Assembly: GCA_036583965.1 (NCBI GenBank)
Contig: JAZBQD010000014.1
Span: 43,953,490 to 44,017,489 of the forward strand
Source of the DNA: Prunella strophiata
Taxonomy: Eukaryota; Chordata; Aves; Passeriformes; Prunellidae
Direction: 5' to 3'
Length of the DNA stretch: 64,000 nucleotides
Shown piece by piece: positions 27,201 through 42,200 of this stretch. A model generated the notes under the pieces. That model ran no database searches. It was not told the origin of the DNA and saw only the letters and a list, made by a program, of their open reading frames with translations. The first letter of the stretch is position 1. Each line of letters starts with the position of its first letter. The position numbers were made by a program, and so were the translations under genes.

Positions 27201-30200
27201 GGGTGCCGTTAAAACAATTAGGTTTCCATTTGCTGAATGAGACTGTAGAGAAAGTCCCATCATTTATACATACATTAATAGTTTACATGCCTGGTTATAA
27301 CCACATAGCATAAAACAACCCCTCAGAAATGACAAGCTACTGCTTTGTGTAAGTTCATATAAATGATAAACTTCATATAAAAGATAAAATTGATAAACAT
27401 TAAGTATGGGAAATGTTATCCCTGAATAAAGCAGAATCCTCTAATGAGTAATGCATAGTTTTCAAGTTCTACTTCATATTTCACTAATATCATATTGGTG
27501 CTGCCAGCTTTATTTATATATCTGCCCACTCTGCTGGAAAAAAACTTGTTTAGTTTGAGGAAAACATGCCCTAGTAATATCATATTATTTTCTGTGTTGG
27601 ATAAAAAAAAGAGCAAAGCTCCACAATTAACTGTTCGCTCCTTTTGTCAGTAACTTTGGGCATTCCTGTTTCTTGGCAGTCCATTACTTACAGTGACAGT
27701 GAATGCATGGCATAACCCAGGTTCTGACTCAGTGCATCTGTTTAGTCTAACCTGCATCTCTGGCCTCGCGACCAGCAACACAATTTTCCTGCATTCTTCT
27801 CTGGAGAGCAACGCCACTGCCTCTTCCCTGTTCTGGACATCTTGGCCATTTATCTAGGAAACAAATGAAAGTGGCACATTAGTTTCTATTTCCACAAAGC
27901 AACACACAATAAAGGGCAGATATCAGCTCATTTGTGCTGAATGTATGGACAATGAAAATTGCACAACGGGCTCATCTTCAGCCCCTCAGTGGTAAGTGCC
28001 TTCACTCAATTATGCGCTTACTGTAAGAGCCTGTATTGATCGTTGAAGGATGGTGGACATCAGAGGAAGCAGTTATGTTCATAAATGTCCAACCTGCGCC
28101 CTGGTAACATACATCTAGCAACACAATTAACCAGCCCCTGACAGGTGACGTTCATCTTTCTCCGTTCAGAGTAATGGAAGTGTCACTCTGAGATAATAGT
28201 GCTGGTGGAAGAAGACTGGTAATGCTACAGCTGAAATCAGTCACACTGAATGCTGGTAGAGAGCCAATTAGAGAGCTACAGTATTATCTCTCACCAGGCA
28301 ATACTTTCAGGCCACTGCTTGTTGCTGCTCCATTTAATCATTTCATATTTGTGTGGACAGCTCAGTAGCCGGTACCACACAAAACATATGTATTCCCCTT
28401 ACAAAGGGATAATCAAAATAAAAGTGGTTCTTCAATGAAACTTGTCTTTTCTTGCTACCTTTCTCCTATCCTGTAACCCCATTAAAACAACGACATCCGT
28501 GACCATATGGTAACAAATACAATTTTCATTGTCCAAAAACCATTTATGAAGGAATCAAACAGAAATCTTATTCCCCGTAAGAATTCAGTTTTGTCAAATT
28601 CACAGCACAAGAAGTGGATTATTCTCATTGTGGCAAAACTGGATGGTAGAAATACCTGAATATTTTTGGAGGAAAAAAAAATATCTTCTAATGGTTCCAT
28701 TTCAAAGTAGCATGTGTAATTTAATCTCTATTTCAAGTCCATTTCAACTTGTAGTTGAAAATCAAAGAGAAAGTTGCATTTTTGTACATATGTTTGGCCT
28801 GAAAGCCCTGATTCAAAAACATAGCTTTAATTCAGATTAAAGAAAATCCCAGGATCACCTAACTGGCAGTGAGTGAAATGTCTGAGACTCTTCAAAGCTT
28901 ACACGGGTGGGGTAGCAGTGGTCCGTGGGATACCAGGTAACACAAGAGCTGCCCTAAGTTGAAAAGCAGAGATGCAGCTACAGAGAGGCTCAGGAGCAGA
29001 TCTGCAGCCTGTACAAAATATCCTCAGACATGGTGGCCTGCTCCAGTAACTCCTATCAGCTGAGTAACTGCTCAGCATGGACCCCAGAGGAGGCAGCTGG
29101 GCTGTCCCCACACTACCTGAAGGTGGCCACCCCATCCCAGCTACACTGTCATGGGGAAAGAGCAGACTTCAGCCTGCCCCATGGACTGTGCAGGTTCACA
29201 GCTACAAACAGCAGAACTTTAGGCAACTACCACTAGGACTGCCCTCTTAAAACTTTCCCTTGACATTGTAACATTTCATTTAAAGTACTCAGGCAGTTTT
29301 CAGATGCTTAGACCAAAGATTGGTGGTTCCTGAGAAAGAAAAGGGGGCATTTACAGCCTCAAAAATGAGAAAAAACCTGCTGTCATTTTGTGAGGAATAC
29401 ACATAACACAGCATTCCCCCCACAACAGCCTCAACCAATGCCATCTGCCACCCACAGAAAATGCCCCTGTGCTCAAGGATCCCTATCTCTCCCAGCCTCA
29501 GTGTAATCCACCCATAATGGCACCGTCACCTTCTATTTCTCTGAGCTATCTCATCAATAAGAGGAGATAGAGGGTCAATGTGTTTTCAGATATGAAAGTA
29601 AACCCCACATAACTCTCTGGGTGTTAACTTTAATGATAAAATTCATAGCTATATATCAGCACTGACATTAAAGTATGCTCCAGTCCACAAGAGGATGGCT
29701 GAGTTATCTAAGTTTTCTCTCACCCCTGGAGTCTTTACTCAAAATTGAAGTGAATTGAATTTCATTAGGAGCTGGAGAACATTTGCCTGCACTGTTGTTG
29801 GCTGTTCACCCAGAAATTTTACAAAACAAGGAAAGGAGTGGAAAATGGACCTACTGTCTCTTTCCTTATTTTGACACACATAGAGTAGGAATGGAAAGTT
29901 GTTTCTACTTGGTTGAATAAAAAAAGGTGTGTTTTTCTGATTTTTGGAAGTTAAAAATATTGCTATTTCTTCAGTAGGTTTGTCACATAAAGACCTGGAA
30001 GCCAGTTCCCTAACTTTTCCTCTCCTACATGCAGCCCATGCAATGGTCCTTTTGCCCCAAGTCCTGCCAAGGATGACACTGCCCTCACACCATGGCATCT
30101 GTGCTTTCTGGTGGAGAACATCATCCTGTGAATTATTTCACAATCCCAGCCACACAGAGAAAAAGCCAGCAGGCCCCAAGTGAGTCCTGACATTAAAATC

Positions 30201-33200
30201 TAATTTATTATTTCTTGGAAATGGACCGCTTTGGTAAGCCAGCTAATAGACACTGTTGTTTCACTAGACTCCCAAAGCTGATTTAAGCTGTACCAGGATA
30301 AGAGACACAGGTTTCAGCAAAGATATTTCCTGCAGAAATGAAAAGATTGGAAAGAAGGAACAGATTGGTCTTGTGAAAACCTGAAAGCTCATCTGCTTAA
30401 ATTAATGAAGGGCAATTATGGAACATGTTACAGAAAACCAACCTGTCATGACCAGGAGTTTCTTCTGGGGCTTCAGTGAAAAAAAGACAAAAATACAAGG
30501 CAAATCAACTTGGAACTGGATTTAAAATACTACAATATAGCAAAACAATTCCAGCCAAGTGATTTTTGGTAGCTGCTTCATGATTTTGCACTGTGGTGAA
30601 AAAACGCACTACCCATTGCTGGTTTCCTTTACTGTACAGGTACACTGCCCTGTGCAGCAGCCAGCCACCTACACCCACCTATGCTGTAACACACAAACCT
30701 AGCTTTGGGGTGGCTCTTTAAGCAAGTGGATCAACAGAAACAAAGGGAGAAAAAAAAGCCAAGGTGGTGGATTAGAAAAGAATTCAGAAAAATAATGTAT
30801 TATTGGGGAAGAAAAGAAAATATTAACAAAAATGAACCCCCCTCCTTAAGTACATTTAAGATCATCCTTCTCTACACAACACATTTTTTTGTGTGAAAAC
30901 TCTTATTATCTATGCTTACCCTTAAAGAGTTTTACCCAAATGTATGCAATTGGTTAATGATCAGCATGTCTCTGACACTTATATTTATGTCTGCAGGATC
31001 CTGTTTAGAATTTGACACTGAGATGAACATAGTGGAAATGAGATTTTCTAATAAATATGGGGGAAAAAAAAAAAGACATGGGATGTAAGTGCATGAGCCA
31101 GAACGAGTTTGTCAGTCTCATTTTTCAGTACACACACTCTAGCTCCCAGCTATTGTGTTAAAAAACAGACAGACATGGATTTTCTCATCGATCACAGTAA
31201 CAAAGAGAACCATCTTCCCTCATTAACAGTCCACAGAGAAGATGGCACTGCATGTTTGTCTGAAGAAAGAGTTTAAGGGAGAGTCTCTTGTCACATACTT
31301 GCAAAATGCGGTCTCCTTCACGGATCCGTCCATCTCTGGCAGCAATGCTGTTTGGATCAACCTGCACAGGACAACAACCGGTAACTGAACGTGAAAAGAC
31401 TTTTATGGGAAATTTTAACAGCTGCACAATTGCAAGAGTTGAAAAAGTACAATTTTCAAACAGTACAGAGGCAATCTGAAGTTTCCTTTAGAGTCACAGA
31501 AATGAAGCAGTTCTTTAAATTATCATATATGAGCTTGTTTCAGATAAAAGCCTCAAGACAGAAAGGGCTGGGAGCATATGATTTTCAAATTAATACTTTG
31601 CCACTGTCAGGCATTAACCTTCAGCTGTCAGAGCATTAAAAATTAATGAGACACTCTTTTCTCTGGAAGTTCACTATGGACTGAGAAGCTTCTGCAGCAG
31701 TTGATACCTCTATACAAACAGGCCTGTCTTTGGGCACAATTCTTTTTCTTCCATGGAAACATTTACTATTAAATTATTATCTTAGTAATCAATCTGTTCG
31801 CAAGGAAACATCAAGAAAACCTGAAGGATCCATATTGTATAGATCACTCACAGGTCCTGTAAATCATGCCTAGTCTGAACCAGTTAATTTTAAGTTAATT
31901 TAACCTAAACAGATATTTAGGGCTCCAGTGATAGTTTATCAAAGACACTACAGCTCATCCCTGAGCAATGACCTACTGTTTGTTGCAGGGCAATTCAATC
32001 CATCACCTTTCACTTGATGGTTATCTTAAAACATTTATTTTGCCTCATCATGACATAAGTTCTTTTTTCAAACCAAAAATTTGACTTTTGCAATTAGTTT
32101 GTGGGATACATCCTCTACATGTTGAATATTATTTTCTTCTTGTGCATTGTCATAAAAACCAATGAATCTGAAGTCCTTAATCAAGTACAAAAGATAATAT
32201 CAATACATTCATTTTCAAAGGTCTGAGAAAATTTTATCTTGTAGGATAAACAGAACACTTCAGATATAATCCTGGAATGTATTAGGAGATTCCTGAACTT
32301 TCTTTGCCCTCACAAGGTCAAACATGCTTTAACAGCACAGCTTATACAACTGGTGGAAGATATATTCTTAGGTAATTTATATTAATTCCTCATTCTTGTT
32401 CCAAGGCTGTGCTTTTCAGCTTATTTAACATTGCTACCAGCCTCTTTATGTGCAATCTTGCCTTCATCCCATTCACTGATACACAGGAGAATTCTGTCTT
32501 TTCTGATCCTCTCCATCCATTAGCTTCACTAAGAATTTAGAAACACAGAATCTCTCAAGTTGGAGTGAATCCATAAGGACCCCATTAAGTCCAACAACCT
32601 GCTCCTCACAGGACTACCGAAAACAAAACTATATGACTAAAAGCTTTGTCTAGTTGCTTCTTTAATTCTGACAGGTTTGGTGCTGTGACCACACCCCTGG
32701 ACAGCCTTGTTCCAGGAACAAACTGCCCTTTTAGCAAAGAACCTTTCTCTAATGTTGAAATTTGGCTCAACATGTCAAAAAAGTGACCAATTGGGATCAC
32801 AGTTCATGCAGAACAATCAGCAATGACCCTGGACTCAGAAGAGCTCTGTTTTACCCAGAAAAAAAACCCAACTTCTGAATGACTGGAGACTCAAAGGGAG
32901 ATGGCGTTCTTGGAAGTCTTGTGAACGTGTGAACTGACCTTGTGAAACGCTAACAATCTGTGCTGGGTGCCATGTTTCCTGAGTGGAGCCAGTGAAAACT
33001 TGAGGATTCATCCCACCTCAGTATTTAGAATTCTATATTTTGGTTTTCTAACATACTAGTAGCCCATATCTCTCAAGCCACACTCTCCACCCATCTCTGG
33101 TGTGTCTGTGTGTACCACAACTGTAACAAACACAAAAATGATACAATAATGATTTACCACTATTAGGATTACTGAGGCTGTGGCAGAGGCAGAATGCAAG

Positions 33201-36200
33201 CAGAGTTGTGGAGAAGGCACTTTTCTCCTCAAAAGCTCTGCCTGATCTCCATAATAAGGGCACATTTCTTTCAGAATTCAGACCATTCTCAGACTGCTTT
33301 ATGCTTCACTAACAACAATGTTGTAGTTAAAAGCATTTACACTAAAGAAGCCCACAAGTAATTATTACTCTGCTTGAGCAACATGATTTGAACTGAAAAT
33401 TTAAATGAATTGAGAGTGACATGAGCTGGTTGATGGCCAACACTTCTGCACTCCTGTCTAAGAGCACCTGCATGTTCATTCCCTGGCCCATGTAGCCCTC
33501 CATGAACATCTCCCATGCTCCTCCCCAGTGTCATGTCCTTACCTCGCTGACATAGATTCCCGTGTCCTCCTCATCATCGGTTCTGTAACAGACAGTCAGC
33601 CCCAGCTTCTCCTGGCTGCCAACGCGGCACAGCTCCACCTCCTACAAGAAAATTTACAGGCTTTTGTGGTGGCTCTTGCCAAGGGTGGAGAAAACTGCAC
33701 AGCACAAGGGAGCAGCAAGCTGCTGAGATATTCATGCTGTATGACCTACTCATCCTGCTCAATCTTGAGACACAATGTTATGGGTGGATCTTTAAGGGAG
33801 AAATTAATCTATGAATTAAGAAGGAAATCCCAGTACAATGCAGGTTCAAGCTACACAGAAATTGTTTGGCAAGACATGCCAAACTTTGAGAAATATAGTT
33901 GTGCATTGATTTTGCAGGTCTTTGACTTTTGGGTAATAGAAGCTGACTTACTAGATTACATAGTCCTTCTAGTCACATCACACCAGCTGATTTATAGCAT
34001 GTAAGACAGACTGGATACCATCAATCAATCCATCACACAAGTGCCACTTCCTTTCTGACAGCAATCCAAGCCATAAAGGAGTACAGGCTTCCATTAATGG
34101 CATAATTCCTTCCCTGGCCAGTATAGTGGTGCTTCATTGCAGAAGCTCTTAGATAACAGAGGGATGCTTCAAGGAATCTCCTGTGGAGCTAAACAGCAGT
34201 GGCATCTTCCTCAATTGTGAGATGATGCAGAAAACATATTTTTAGTGCCAGATGTCCCAGCAGTGGCATCTCATGAAAAGTGCAAGATTTTGGGCAGATG
34301 GTAGAACGGTAACTACTACATCCACCAATCTGAATTAAGCATGTTTAGGGTTTCATAGGGGAAACCATTCACAAAAATGCAAAGCTGCACTTGGTTTGAA
34401 CATTGTGAAAAAAATAGTTGTAATAAAGCAGGATGAACCCAATAACACAGAGGATTAGCTTGGTTTCAAGCAGGAAACTTTAGTTGGTATTTGTATGTGA
34501 AGGGAGTCTTCAGGTCACATTTGGACCCTGACAGATTCTGCTTCTGTGGCTATGCAATAAAAGGAGACAGATCAACCTTCACTTCAGTTCTCAGATACAG
34601 AGTTCTCTGTGATACAAAGCCTGTTCCCCCTCATTCCCAGAGATGTCATACAGACTAATCCACAAACAGGCATTGGGTGCAGCAGCAGTGAGAACTCACT
34701 ACTGAGTCCAGCAAGTTGTGGGGCCCAGGTGTCAAAAAAGCACAACTTACAGAAAAACCTGTACTTCACACACATTGTTGGGTTAGCCAACGAGCCTCGT
34801 GACTGTTTTCATTTCAGCTGAAGGTCTTTCATGAAGTGCACTTACTATGGCTTGCTCCCCTGCTCCCTACAAGAATTCAAATCTACACAGGTTCACTACC
34901 TGCACAAATCCTAGAGGCTTCTCTCTGGACTTTGGACATTCAGTGTCTTCATGAAAACAAAGAAAATGTAGAAAAAACTCATGAAACCTGCAGTATTTAG
35001 TTCTTCTTAGATATGGCAGGAGTTCTCCATAGGGTGGTAAAGGGTGGAGTTATTCACCAGTACACATTACACATTGGGTTTGAAAGAAGAAACACAGAAG
35101 CATGTTTTGTTAGGGGAGGGAATTACAGTGACCTGATTTTGGCATTGTGAGCAAAAGGATGTGTACTGGAGGGAGGCCTATTCAAAACCCACAGTAACTG
35201 ATGCCTCCAGGGGGAAAGACCACTTGACTAGAACCTGCAATATTAGGGAGAAATTACAGTAACAAAATGCCTTCAATTACAGCAACAAGGTATACTTTTA
35301 AGGAATAAAGAAGTTTGTGGCCCCTTGGAGGCCTATAAGGAAACCTAAATACACCATAAAGGACCATAACTGAGACTTTTAAATCAAGGCAAACAGGGAG
35401 CTGTGCACAAGCTGAAATCCATTAAATTTCATTGTCCTGCTGACACAGCCTCTTGTACCCCCAAGCTGAGGGTGGACAGGTGCCCCAAGGACTGCTCTGA
35501 ACACAATTTCTTCAGATGCAAATTACCTTGAAATTCTCGTGGATAATTAAACTCAAAATACTACTACAAAACTGTACCAAAATTTCAGGCTGCAAACAAA
35601 CTGAATTCTCTTACTGTGCTGGCTCAATGAGCACAAAAAATTAACCATTTAGGGCATGAAAGAGCAAAGGAGAATGAGGATGAGCCTAGAGGCTTCATCC
35701 GGTGTGTAGAAGAGATTTACCAAAATCACCTCAGGGAACCAGCTGATGACAGGTATCAGTGACTAACATCTTCTGGCTGGGCTGCAATAGCCCTGGCTGC
35801 ACAAAGTACTTGAGCTATCCACAGCCTTCACTTCTCTGCCCAATAACAGATCTAAGAGCTAAGGTTAGTACCTGGTAGTCTTGGACTATCTCTTTCCCAA
35901 ATGACTCTATGGAGTGTAGTCTGATGACTGCACATGGCTGTGGCTGCTCAGAAGCTGTAGATACCTACAGCTGAGATCCTGGCACTTAATATTAAAGTCC
36001 CCAACAACCATTTCATGTTTTTCAGTATAGATGCAAGTACATACTCAAGCAATATCTCATTTAGCATGAAGGAGAAGGTGGGTAAGGTCTGTTGCTTTGC
36101 ATTGGAAGTCATTCCAGAAAACCTCCTTTTGCCCATGGCACATCTGCACTACTAACCTCACAGCATCTCTTTTTTTACGGGCAACACAATATGTCCTGGT

Positions 36201-39200
36201 CAAAAGCAAACAAACCAGAGTTGAAAAATATTTTTGGAAAATTTAAAAACACTTTGCATGAAATAGTAAATCATCTCTCAGAGCAAAAGCCCACAAATCT
36301 GATTTCTAAGTCTGTGTAATAAGCACATACAAAGCAATTTCAATGGAAGAGCAGCAAGTGAAACACTAGAGAACCTGGACTATCACAGTCAAAAACATTT
36401 GACATAGTATTTTGCAACAGATGCTTTATAGTGTTGTGAAGTTTTTATCCTCACAACTGGTCTTTAACAGAATAAACAGTAGGTTTGGCATCAGTAATGA
36501 GTTTGCAAATAATTTCCTTCTCTGAAATATTTTTTATATATATATGCACGCATGTGTGCACACACATGCACACACACAGAGCTGCTTTCTCTTTGGCTTT
36601 TGTCTTTGTGCCAGTCTTCAAGACTCAACATTTTCAAAATCTATGAGAAACAATATTTGGACATTCATGAATAGTGCTGACAGACAGATAGTGTGAGGAG
36701 AGTGACTGAAGCTCAGGAAGAGCTCAGGAGATGACAGCCTTCCCCTCTTTTGGGCACACTGGGGGCAGCACCTCTCAACACGAAGAGTAGTTTGCTGCCA
36801 AGTGACAGAAATCACCAATAACTAAATGGCTAAATCTTTGACTTGCTGCTTTTTTTCTCTGTGTGGCCAGAACAAAAATTCAGTGCATTTTCACAGTAAA
36901 GACAATACTTTAAGGTGTTTTGCCATCAATTATTTGGTTAAAAGACAGACATGGAAATCAGAATAAGGACTGTCCCTTCTTGAAAGACTGGGATGCAAAT
37001 TTACAAAGCAGCCAATTTCCAATTTCTGCAGACAGATTTCTGCAGATACTAAACTTTTTCAGTTTGTAATACAGTCAACTATTTAATTTCTAAGCATTAA
37101 CTAGAATCTACTCATTCTATTTAGCTCCATTATCTTTAGAGGAAAAGATCAGTATAGTCTAGCCTGTAAAACCAAAACAGTCTGCTTTCTTCCCCCTCCA
37201 GTTCAAACAACACTCCTAAATAGAGGGGAAGCAAAAAAGACAGGAATGAGAAGGGAAGCTTTGCAGTTTACAAGTATGAAAACAACAAGTTTTAAATTAA
37301 GAGCCAACACAGCAGGACACACATAGGTTTTAGAAAAGGATATCACCACAGCATACTGGAGAAGTAATTCCTACTCCACCAGCAGAAAGAAAAAGTGCTG
37401 CCAATCTGAAAAACTCCTTGCATGGTGAAACAAACAATGCCAATCTGAAAAACTCCTTGTATGGTGAAACAAACAACGCAGTTCAGAGATGCTTTATCTT
37501 AATTCCTATAATGTTTGAAGTATGGCTGACAGGTTCTATCTACAAAGCCCACAGTAATGTAATGGTATTTTAAGGTAAAAGAATTCCAAGAGATGCACTC
37601 TCTGGACATGTCTGTGGGTTCAGCAATTTTTCTGTACCAGTGAAGGATTACTAGTACCTTTTGGACCAAACCCAGATTATAATTCTTACTAGTTGATATT
37701 ATTGCAATATCAAGGAGAAAAAACCCTCAGAAAATAAAATGTTATCTTCACTAGCCACCCAGAACAATGCACTTACCACTAATAAGTGAGTTACTGCCCA
37801 CAGCTAAGTAAGTGGTCATGTGCAGATGCTGAAACAACCCCATGAGATAAACCACCTTTATGTTTCACCCCTTAGCAGTCCACCACCAGGCAGAGCTCCA
37901 AACTCTTTACACAATTTACCTCATGGTGAGATGACCTAAGAGTTTGGAAATGTTAAAATACACAAAGGTTTAGCTTACAGGTTTTTTGATTATGTCCTTG
38001 TTTCCCTGTAAAGCAGTATCTTGTGTCAGGCAAGTTATTCTGTGCCACAGCCCTTTCAGCAGAAATCAAGGCTTATTGAATGGAACAAGGGGCCAAGTAT
38101 CTGATGATCCAAAGTGGAGAAGCATAGTGTTTAGCATGCATTTTAAGAAAAAACAACACCAAAATAATAAAGCAAAATAAGAAAGGAATAGTTACTTTTG
38201 TCTTTGTTTTTCCTTTTTACCTGTAGTAATTGCTGAGAAGCTGCTTTTACTGTTCATCTTGCTAAAGGTGTAATTGACAGAATGAGTAATTGAATGAAGG
38301 AAGCACAAAAGGCCGAGATCAGAGTACTTACAGAATAGCTCAGTGAGGAATTAACTGAGAAAGTACATTAAAGTCTGACTTATTTCACTAAATTAGTTAC
38401 ACTGAAAAAAAAAAGAATCCTCATCTATCAGAGCTAGTGCCAGTCTTCTGAGGCATCAAACAGAAGAGCTAAGGGACTATACAGATTACACACACCTTAA
38501 AATTAAGATTCATTCTGCAGTATCATCTTGATTCTGTACCTTTAGGTGGGTGAGACCAACCTCCAGCTGCATTTTGGCTGCTCTTCACACTTTCTGTCAC
38601 AGTTACTATATGAAACTTCTGTAAGTAAGAATTTTTTTCAGCTTCTTGCTAGTTTCTGTAAACTATGGAAACTAAGAAAAGATCAGTCTCAGCCTCATAA
38701 AAGTGTTTAGTAATTCCAACTCTGCAGTTCTTGTCTCATCACTTATCTTGCATCTCAATGATGCAAGCATTGGGGTCATTATCAGACAGGGCTTCAAAGA
38801 GCCAAGCACCTGGCAGCATCTTGCTAATAGCATTCACTTTCTAGGTCTTTTCCTCCACCTGACCTGAAGGATTTTCCAGGCTGCTGAATCACCAGTCGTT
38901 TACATTGCTACTTTGTATAATATTTAATCTTCATAATGCCACACACTCATCATCACTGGCAAGTCATTCTGGTCATGAAATAAAAATAATACAAACAGAA
39001 CCTTAACTCTTCATACAGGAACAGTTCAATCTAATGAAGCCCTAGGAAGGCAAACAGTGGAGCTACTAAATAGAAAAAATTCATCTCAAATTCAGAAGAC
39101 ATGATAATGGTATTACATGTTACATAAAATCATGCACTGCAAATGAGAGGGTGTAAAACAGAGGGGTTTGTAGCAAAACAAACACCAGCAGCAGAATAAA

Positions 39201-42200
39201 TGCTATTCTTTAGACTTCATTTTAAAGCACAGTAATTTCACCTCTAATTTGTACTGTGCAGGAATTGTGAGTGTCATGTACAAATGATCAGGGTGTATAC
39301 AATGAGTAAGATACACACTTTAAACAGACACTTAGTGTTTCAAACAGGTATCGTGTCTCTTTAGCCAAACCATGCTTCCAACATTGAGCACAGCTTTTTT
39401 TAGAGGTTATATCTTTAGTGGTGACCAGAAGTAATTTGAAGAAACTCAGAAGAAAGAGATGTAAATCCTAGCATTGGTAGAATTCATCAAAAAAATCTAT
39501 TTCAACTATGATCTTTTTTCTATGGACTACCTATCTTTGTTTAGATGAAGAGAGTCTGTGACACCTCTGCTGTATATTTAACGAAGTAATTTCATACTAA
39601 GGCAGGTATTTCACTTTCAGGGTTGGGGTGGATGTTAAATATTTAATTCTTTACTTGCATGTGCACGTGTCTATGTGTGCAAACTTTTGTATATGACTAC
39701 ATAGGCACATGCAGTGCTTACATATCTGTGCAGTGCTTATATATCTGTGTGTAAATGCATGCCAGGCAGGCCAGTTACAATGCAGAGAATCTTTCCTGGC
39801 AATCATCTAACAGTTAATTTAAGACCATGATTACAATTCTTGAAAACACAGTGACAGGGTATGTGCTTATAATGAGAAAGTGAAAATGTCAGATCACCCC
39901 ACAATTCACAGAATCAGAGTAATGACATTTGCAGCCATCTCTGGATTTCACTGTTAATGACAAACCATACAGACTATCTATTTGATCATAAATGTAAAAA
40001 AGAAATGGCAAAAGGAAACAAGAATTTTCAGTTTCTAGAAAAGCTCTTCTGTCACAAGATAGATCAGTCCAACATAAAGCCCTTCTCTCACTTTACCTGC
40101 ATGACAACTGAGTGTTTAGGGTGAGCTACTGTAAAGAAACAGCTCACAGGAGAGCCTGTATAGAGGAACTGCCTATCACTGCAGCTTTCTTAAGTGTGCC
40201 AATAAAAAAAGATCAAAACCGCCTGGGATTCTGGGGCTTCCAGACAGAAGGCAAGGCAAACAAAGGCATCCTAGACCTCAGAACTACCCTAACACCACCA
40301 AGAGTTATGCTCTCCTGTCAAAGGGATTTTCCAGGAAATACATTAATGTCTTTGTAACACAGCCTAATTGAAGGCTATGTTCCAGAAGTATTCAGTGTGA
40401 AACAGAGTGCAATGAAACAGCCCTCCCCTTCACAGGTCACTGCAGGGTCCTATCACATTCTTTTCACAATGAGTAAACTTGTATTTAAAAGCTTGCAGGG
40501 GATTTAATTTACAAACGCTCGCCACTTTCACCAGAAAAACAATTCTTCTATCAGAAAAGCAAAGCTCTTAACTGCTCTGCTATCTTCACCATGGAAGGTT
40601 ACAAACACTGCAGGATTTTAGCACATTATAGATCAGTTTTAGAACCCATTCTGTAAATGTCTATGGAGATTTGGTAGAGTTCAGCGTTTTGCTTTTAAAA
40701 TTACTGACATTCTGAAGTTGTGAAAATAACCTAAAGAAATAATTTTTTTTTTCCTCTCTCTAACAGTCCCAGTATGTTCTGTTACTCAGATTTCTCACAG
40801 ACCAGCACATCCACAATGTACTTGGAGGCTATTTGGATGGAAATAGAAAAGCTATGGAGCAAGACAGAGCCAGCCTAGATGTAAACAAGCTGGAACTGCT
40901 GGCAGCTGTGCTGTTACAAATAAAATTGCATTCCCTGGTGCCTTCTCACTTATCAATTTTGACAGAAGACTGTCCTGACTTCTCATAAACAGCATCGAAA
41001 AGGACAAATCACATTGGGTGTCAGATTTGCCAGAATGGATTTGGTTGGTAGCTTACCATAAAGAAACAGAGGGTTATCTCCATTCCACATGGTGGGGAAA
41101 AACAATGCTCAGTCCAAGGGGTGGGGGGCTTTACCTTATAGGCTGAAGTCTCATATAATCCTCATTTTTTAAAGTCTGGTTTAGATTTAAGAATCTCTGA
41201 CACAAGATTTGTTTACATCAAAGCAGAAAGCAGAAATATCAGCAAGCATTTTTCAAATGCATAATCCAAACCCAAACACAATGTAGTATGAGAAATACTT
41301 AAAAATAAAACCACTTTCCTACTGATCCCTGCTTTATAGCTACTCTTAGAGCCACATGCTGTTTTGCATCCAGACAAAGAATGCTCTGGGGTGGCAGGAT
41401 GCTGTAGACAATGATACCAGTGTTAGAAAACAAAACAAAACAAAACAAAAGGAAAAAAAGAAAAAATGAGCAGAAAACCCCAGAATTAATATGCTGCAAT
41501 ATAGGCACCTATTAATTAAATATCATCATTCTGGGGGAGCAGAATTTGGCTCTGTAGCTGCTGAATCCTTTGATAATAAAGAAGCTCCAATGGATGTGGG
41601 AATTCACTCTCACCCTGCAGCCCTGGAGTGAAAATTTTTTGTGTGCATTACACTTCTGTATGAAAAATCAAACAATGGAGAAACTTAAGGCATGGTAGGT
41701 CTGCCACTGAGTATTCAGCAGTCTGATGTGTGATGATCAGTAATAGCCTGCTGGCCATGAGTGGGAGGAGGAAGACACCCTGGTGTCAGCTGAGACTCCC
41801 TTTGAGTGAGGACAGGGCGGATAGAAGTCATGGAGCAGATGGGGCAACCGGTTGGGCTGGATGAATGATGGAGCTGGACTGCAAATATGAGAAGCCTGTG
41901 ATCACTGTGCTATGAGCAAATTCAGTGTTGCAGCGGGAGGAAGGGTCTGGAGCATATGAGGATGAGATAAACACCTTTAAGTCTGTGGGCCCGGCAGACC
42001 TTGCGTGGCCTGTCTGACTTGCATTTAAAGGGTATTTTAGCTTAAAGACACATGGTGGACTTTAGAGTGAGTGTATGTCATATGGAAGTCAAAGAAGACA
42101 AAAAAAAAAAATCCTTCACAGATTACAGGCTTCCTGGCTGCTGAAGGCTCAACAGCTGACAGTGTATCCTCCAGGAAGTCACAAACCTTCTCTTGAAGCT

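Noticed and set aside
33528..34004. 158-codon open frame on the plus strand
   Set aside because: Its first part is the antisense shadow of the PDZ2 exon at 33543-33641; the rest is intron without any recognised motif.
41700..42010. GC-richer stretch with several CpGs, considered as an LTR or CpG island
   Set aside because: No terminal repeats, polyadenylation signal pair or retroviral motifs were seen, and the CpG density is too low for a promoter island.
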